Positions 63,594 through 64,000 of a DNA stretch of 64,000 nucleotides are shown here, piece after piece. The notes beneath the pieces are model-generated. The model was not told the DNA's origin. It made no database searches and saw nothing but the letters and a program-made list of their open reading frames with translations. The stretch's first letter is position 1, and the number at the start of each line of letters is the position of its first letter. Position numbers and translations under genes: made by a program. This DNA comes from Thauera humireducens (lineage in GTDB: Bacteria; Pseudomonadota; Gammaproteobacteria; Burkholderiales; Rhodocyclaceae): positions 248,001 through 312,000 of the forward strand of contig NZ_CP014646.1 of the NCBI RefSeq assembly GCF_001051995.2, given 5' to 3'.

Positions 63594-64000
63594 ATGCTGA
63601 CACAAGACAATTTGGCGGATCTGCTCAATGCCCTCGGTTTCGAAAAGAAGGGCGCGATACATCGCAAGCTGTTCGGCGCAGCCATCCTCGAGGTGAACTT
63701 CACCAAGAAGGAAATCACATATCCCGAAGCTGCGGGCCTAGTCATCAATGAACGGCAAACCTGCAACTTCGAAGCCAACGAAAATTTCGTTGTGCTCGAA
63801 TGTGTACACCGACTGCTGGAAAAGGGCTACAAACCTGAGCACATCGAACTGGAGCCCAAGTGGAAACTCGGGCGCGGTGCCAGTGGCGGGCGCGCCGACA
63901 TCCTTATCAAGGACAACGATGGTCGCCCCTTGCTGATCATCGAATGCAAGACAGCCGGGACCGAGTTCAAGCGTGCTTGGAACAAAACCCTGCAGGACGG
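63594..64000 (+). CDS. PD-(D/E)XK nuclease-containing restriction-type protein, N-terminal part (cut by window end)
   Basis: Frame open from an ATG at 63594 to the window edge, about 135 residues beginning MLTQDNLADLLNALGFEKKG. The segment GGRADILIKDNDGRPLLIIE followed by CKTAG is a PD-(D/E)XK nuclease core of the type I restriction HsdR-N/type IIG N-terminal kind (D, then E-x-K). Proteins with this N terminus usually continue into an N6-adenine methyltransferase or helicase region, which would lie beyond 64000. It is preceded by an excisionase-like HTH gene, a common arrangement in defence loci. Confidence 0.75.
   Translation, partial: MLTQDNLADLLNALGFEKKGAIHRKLFGAAILEVNFTKKEITYPEAAGLVINERQTCNFEANENFVVLECVHRLLEKGYKPEHIELEPKWKLGRGASGGRADILIKDNDGRPLLIIECKTAGTEFKRAWNKTLQD

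Overview
The window is GC-rich, densely packed chromosomal DNA. Gene content points to a betaproteobacterium of the Rhodocyclales, close to Thauera or Azoarcus: a beta-type flagellar cluster controlled by a FleSR pair, a pyruvate dehydrogenase operon whose E3 carries its own lipoyl domain, and a purEK-sua5 order. The genus is inferred from family resemblance, not from a search.

Layout. (1) 1-16.1 kb: flagellar genes. On the minus strand lie fliK (cut by the window start), fliJ, fliI, fliH, fliG and fliF. Divergently on the plus strand lie the sigma-54 two-component pair fleS-fleR and then fliE, which has a near-consensus sigma-54 promoter. A VapBC module interrupts the cluster. Two adjacent YcgR/PilZ paralogues follow, then an FlhB C-domain protein with a FliK-family partner, then fliT, fliS, fliD and flaG. 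(2) 16.1-35.5 kb: two full-length flagellin genes in the same orientation bracket a surface-glycan block. The block holds a TPR/SPINDLY-type O-GlcNAc-transferase homologue, two giant multidomain glycosyltransferase/methyltransferase proteins, a WbqC-like protein, two DegT-type aminotransferases, two sulfotransferase-like proteins and a methyltransferase. The first flagellin has a sigma-28-type promoter and the second a sigma-54-type promoter. A run of 11 C inside one sulfotransferase gene suggests phase variation. The simplest reading is a flagellin (or other surface) glycosylation and sulfation locus. (3) 35.8-53.2 kb: housekeeping genes. These are a GrpB-family gene, aceE-aceF-lpdA with a good sigma-70 promoter, a substrate-binding protein divergent from a PAS histidine kinase and FixJ-type regulator, a CvrA/NhaP2-type antiporter, folD-purE-purK and a Sua5/YrdC protein. 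(4) 53.28-64 kb: a tRNA-Ala(CGC) marks the start of a mobile element. It carries a HigBA-like toxin-antitoxin pair, a serine recombinase with a small HTH partner and a DUF2924 protein, several unknown small genes, a 1000-residue primase/helicase-like protein, an AlpA-type HTH gene, a repeat-rich non-coding stretch of about 0.9 kb, a DUF3489 protein, an excisionase-like HTH gene and the start of a PD-(D/E)XK restriction-type gene running off the window.

How the parts work together: FleSR with RpoN should drive fliE and, from promoter sequence, the second flagellin. FliA should drive the first flagellin, with FliS/FliT/FliD/FlaG handling filament export and capping. The block between the flagellins supplies the enzymes expected to decorate the filament. 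The island after the tRNA is an independent acquisition with its own replication, recombination, addiction and probable restriction functions.
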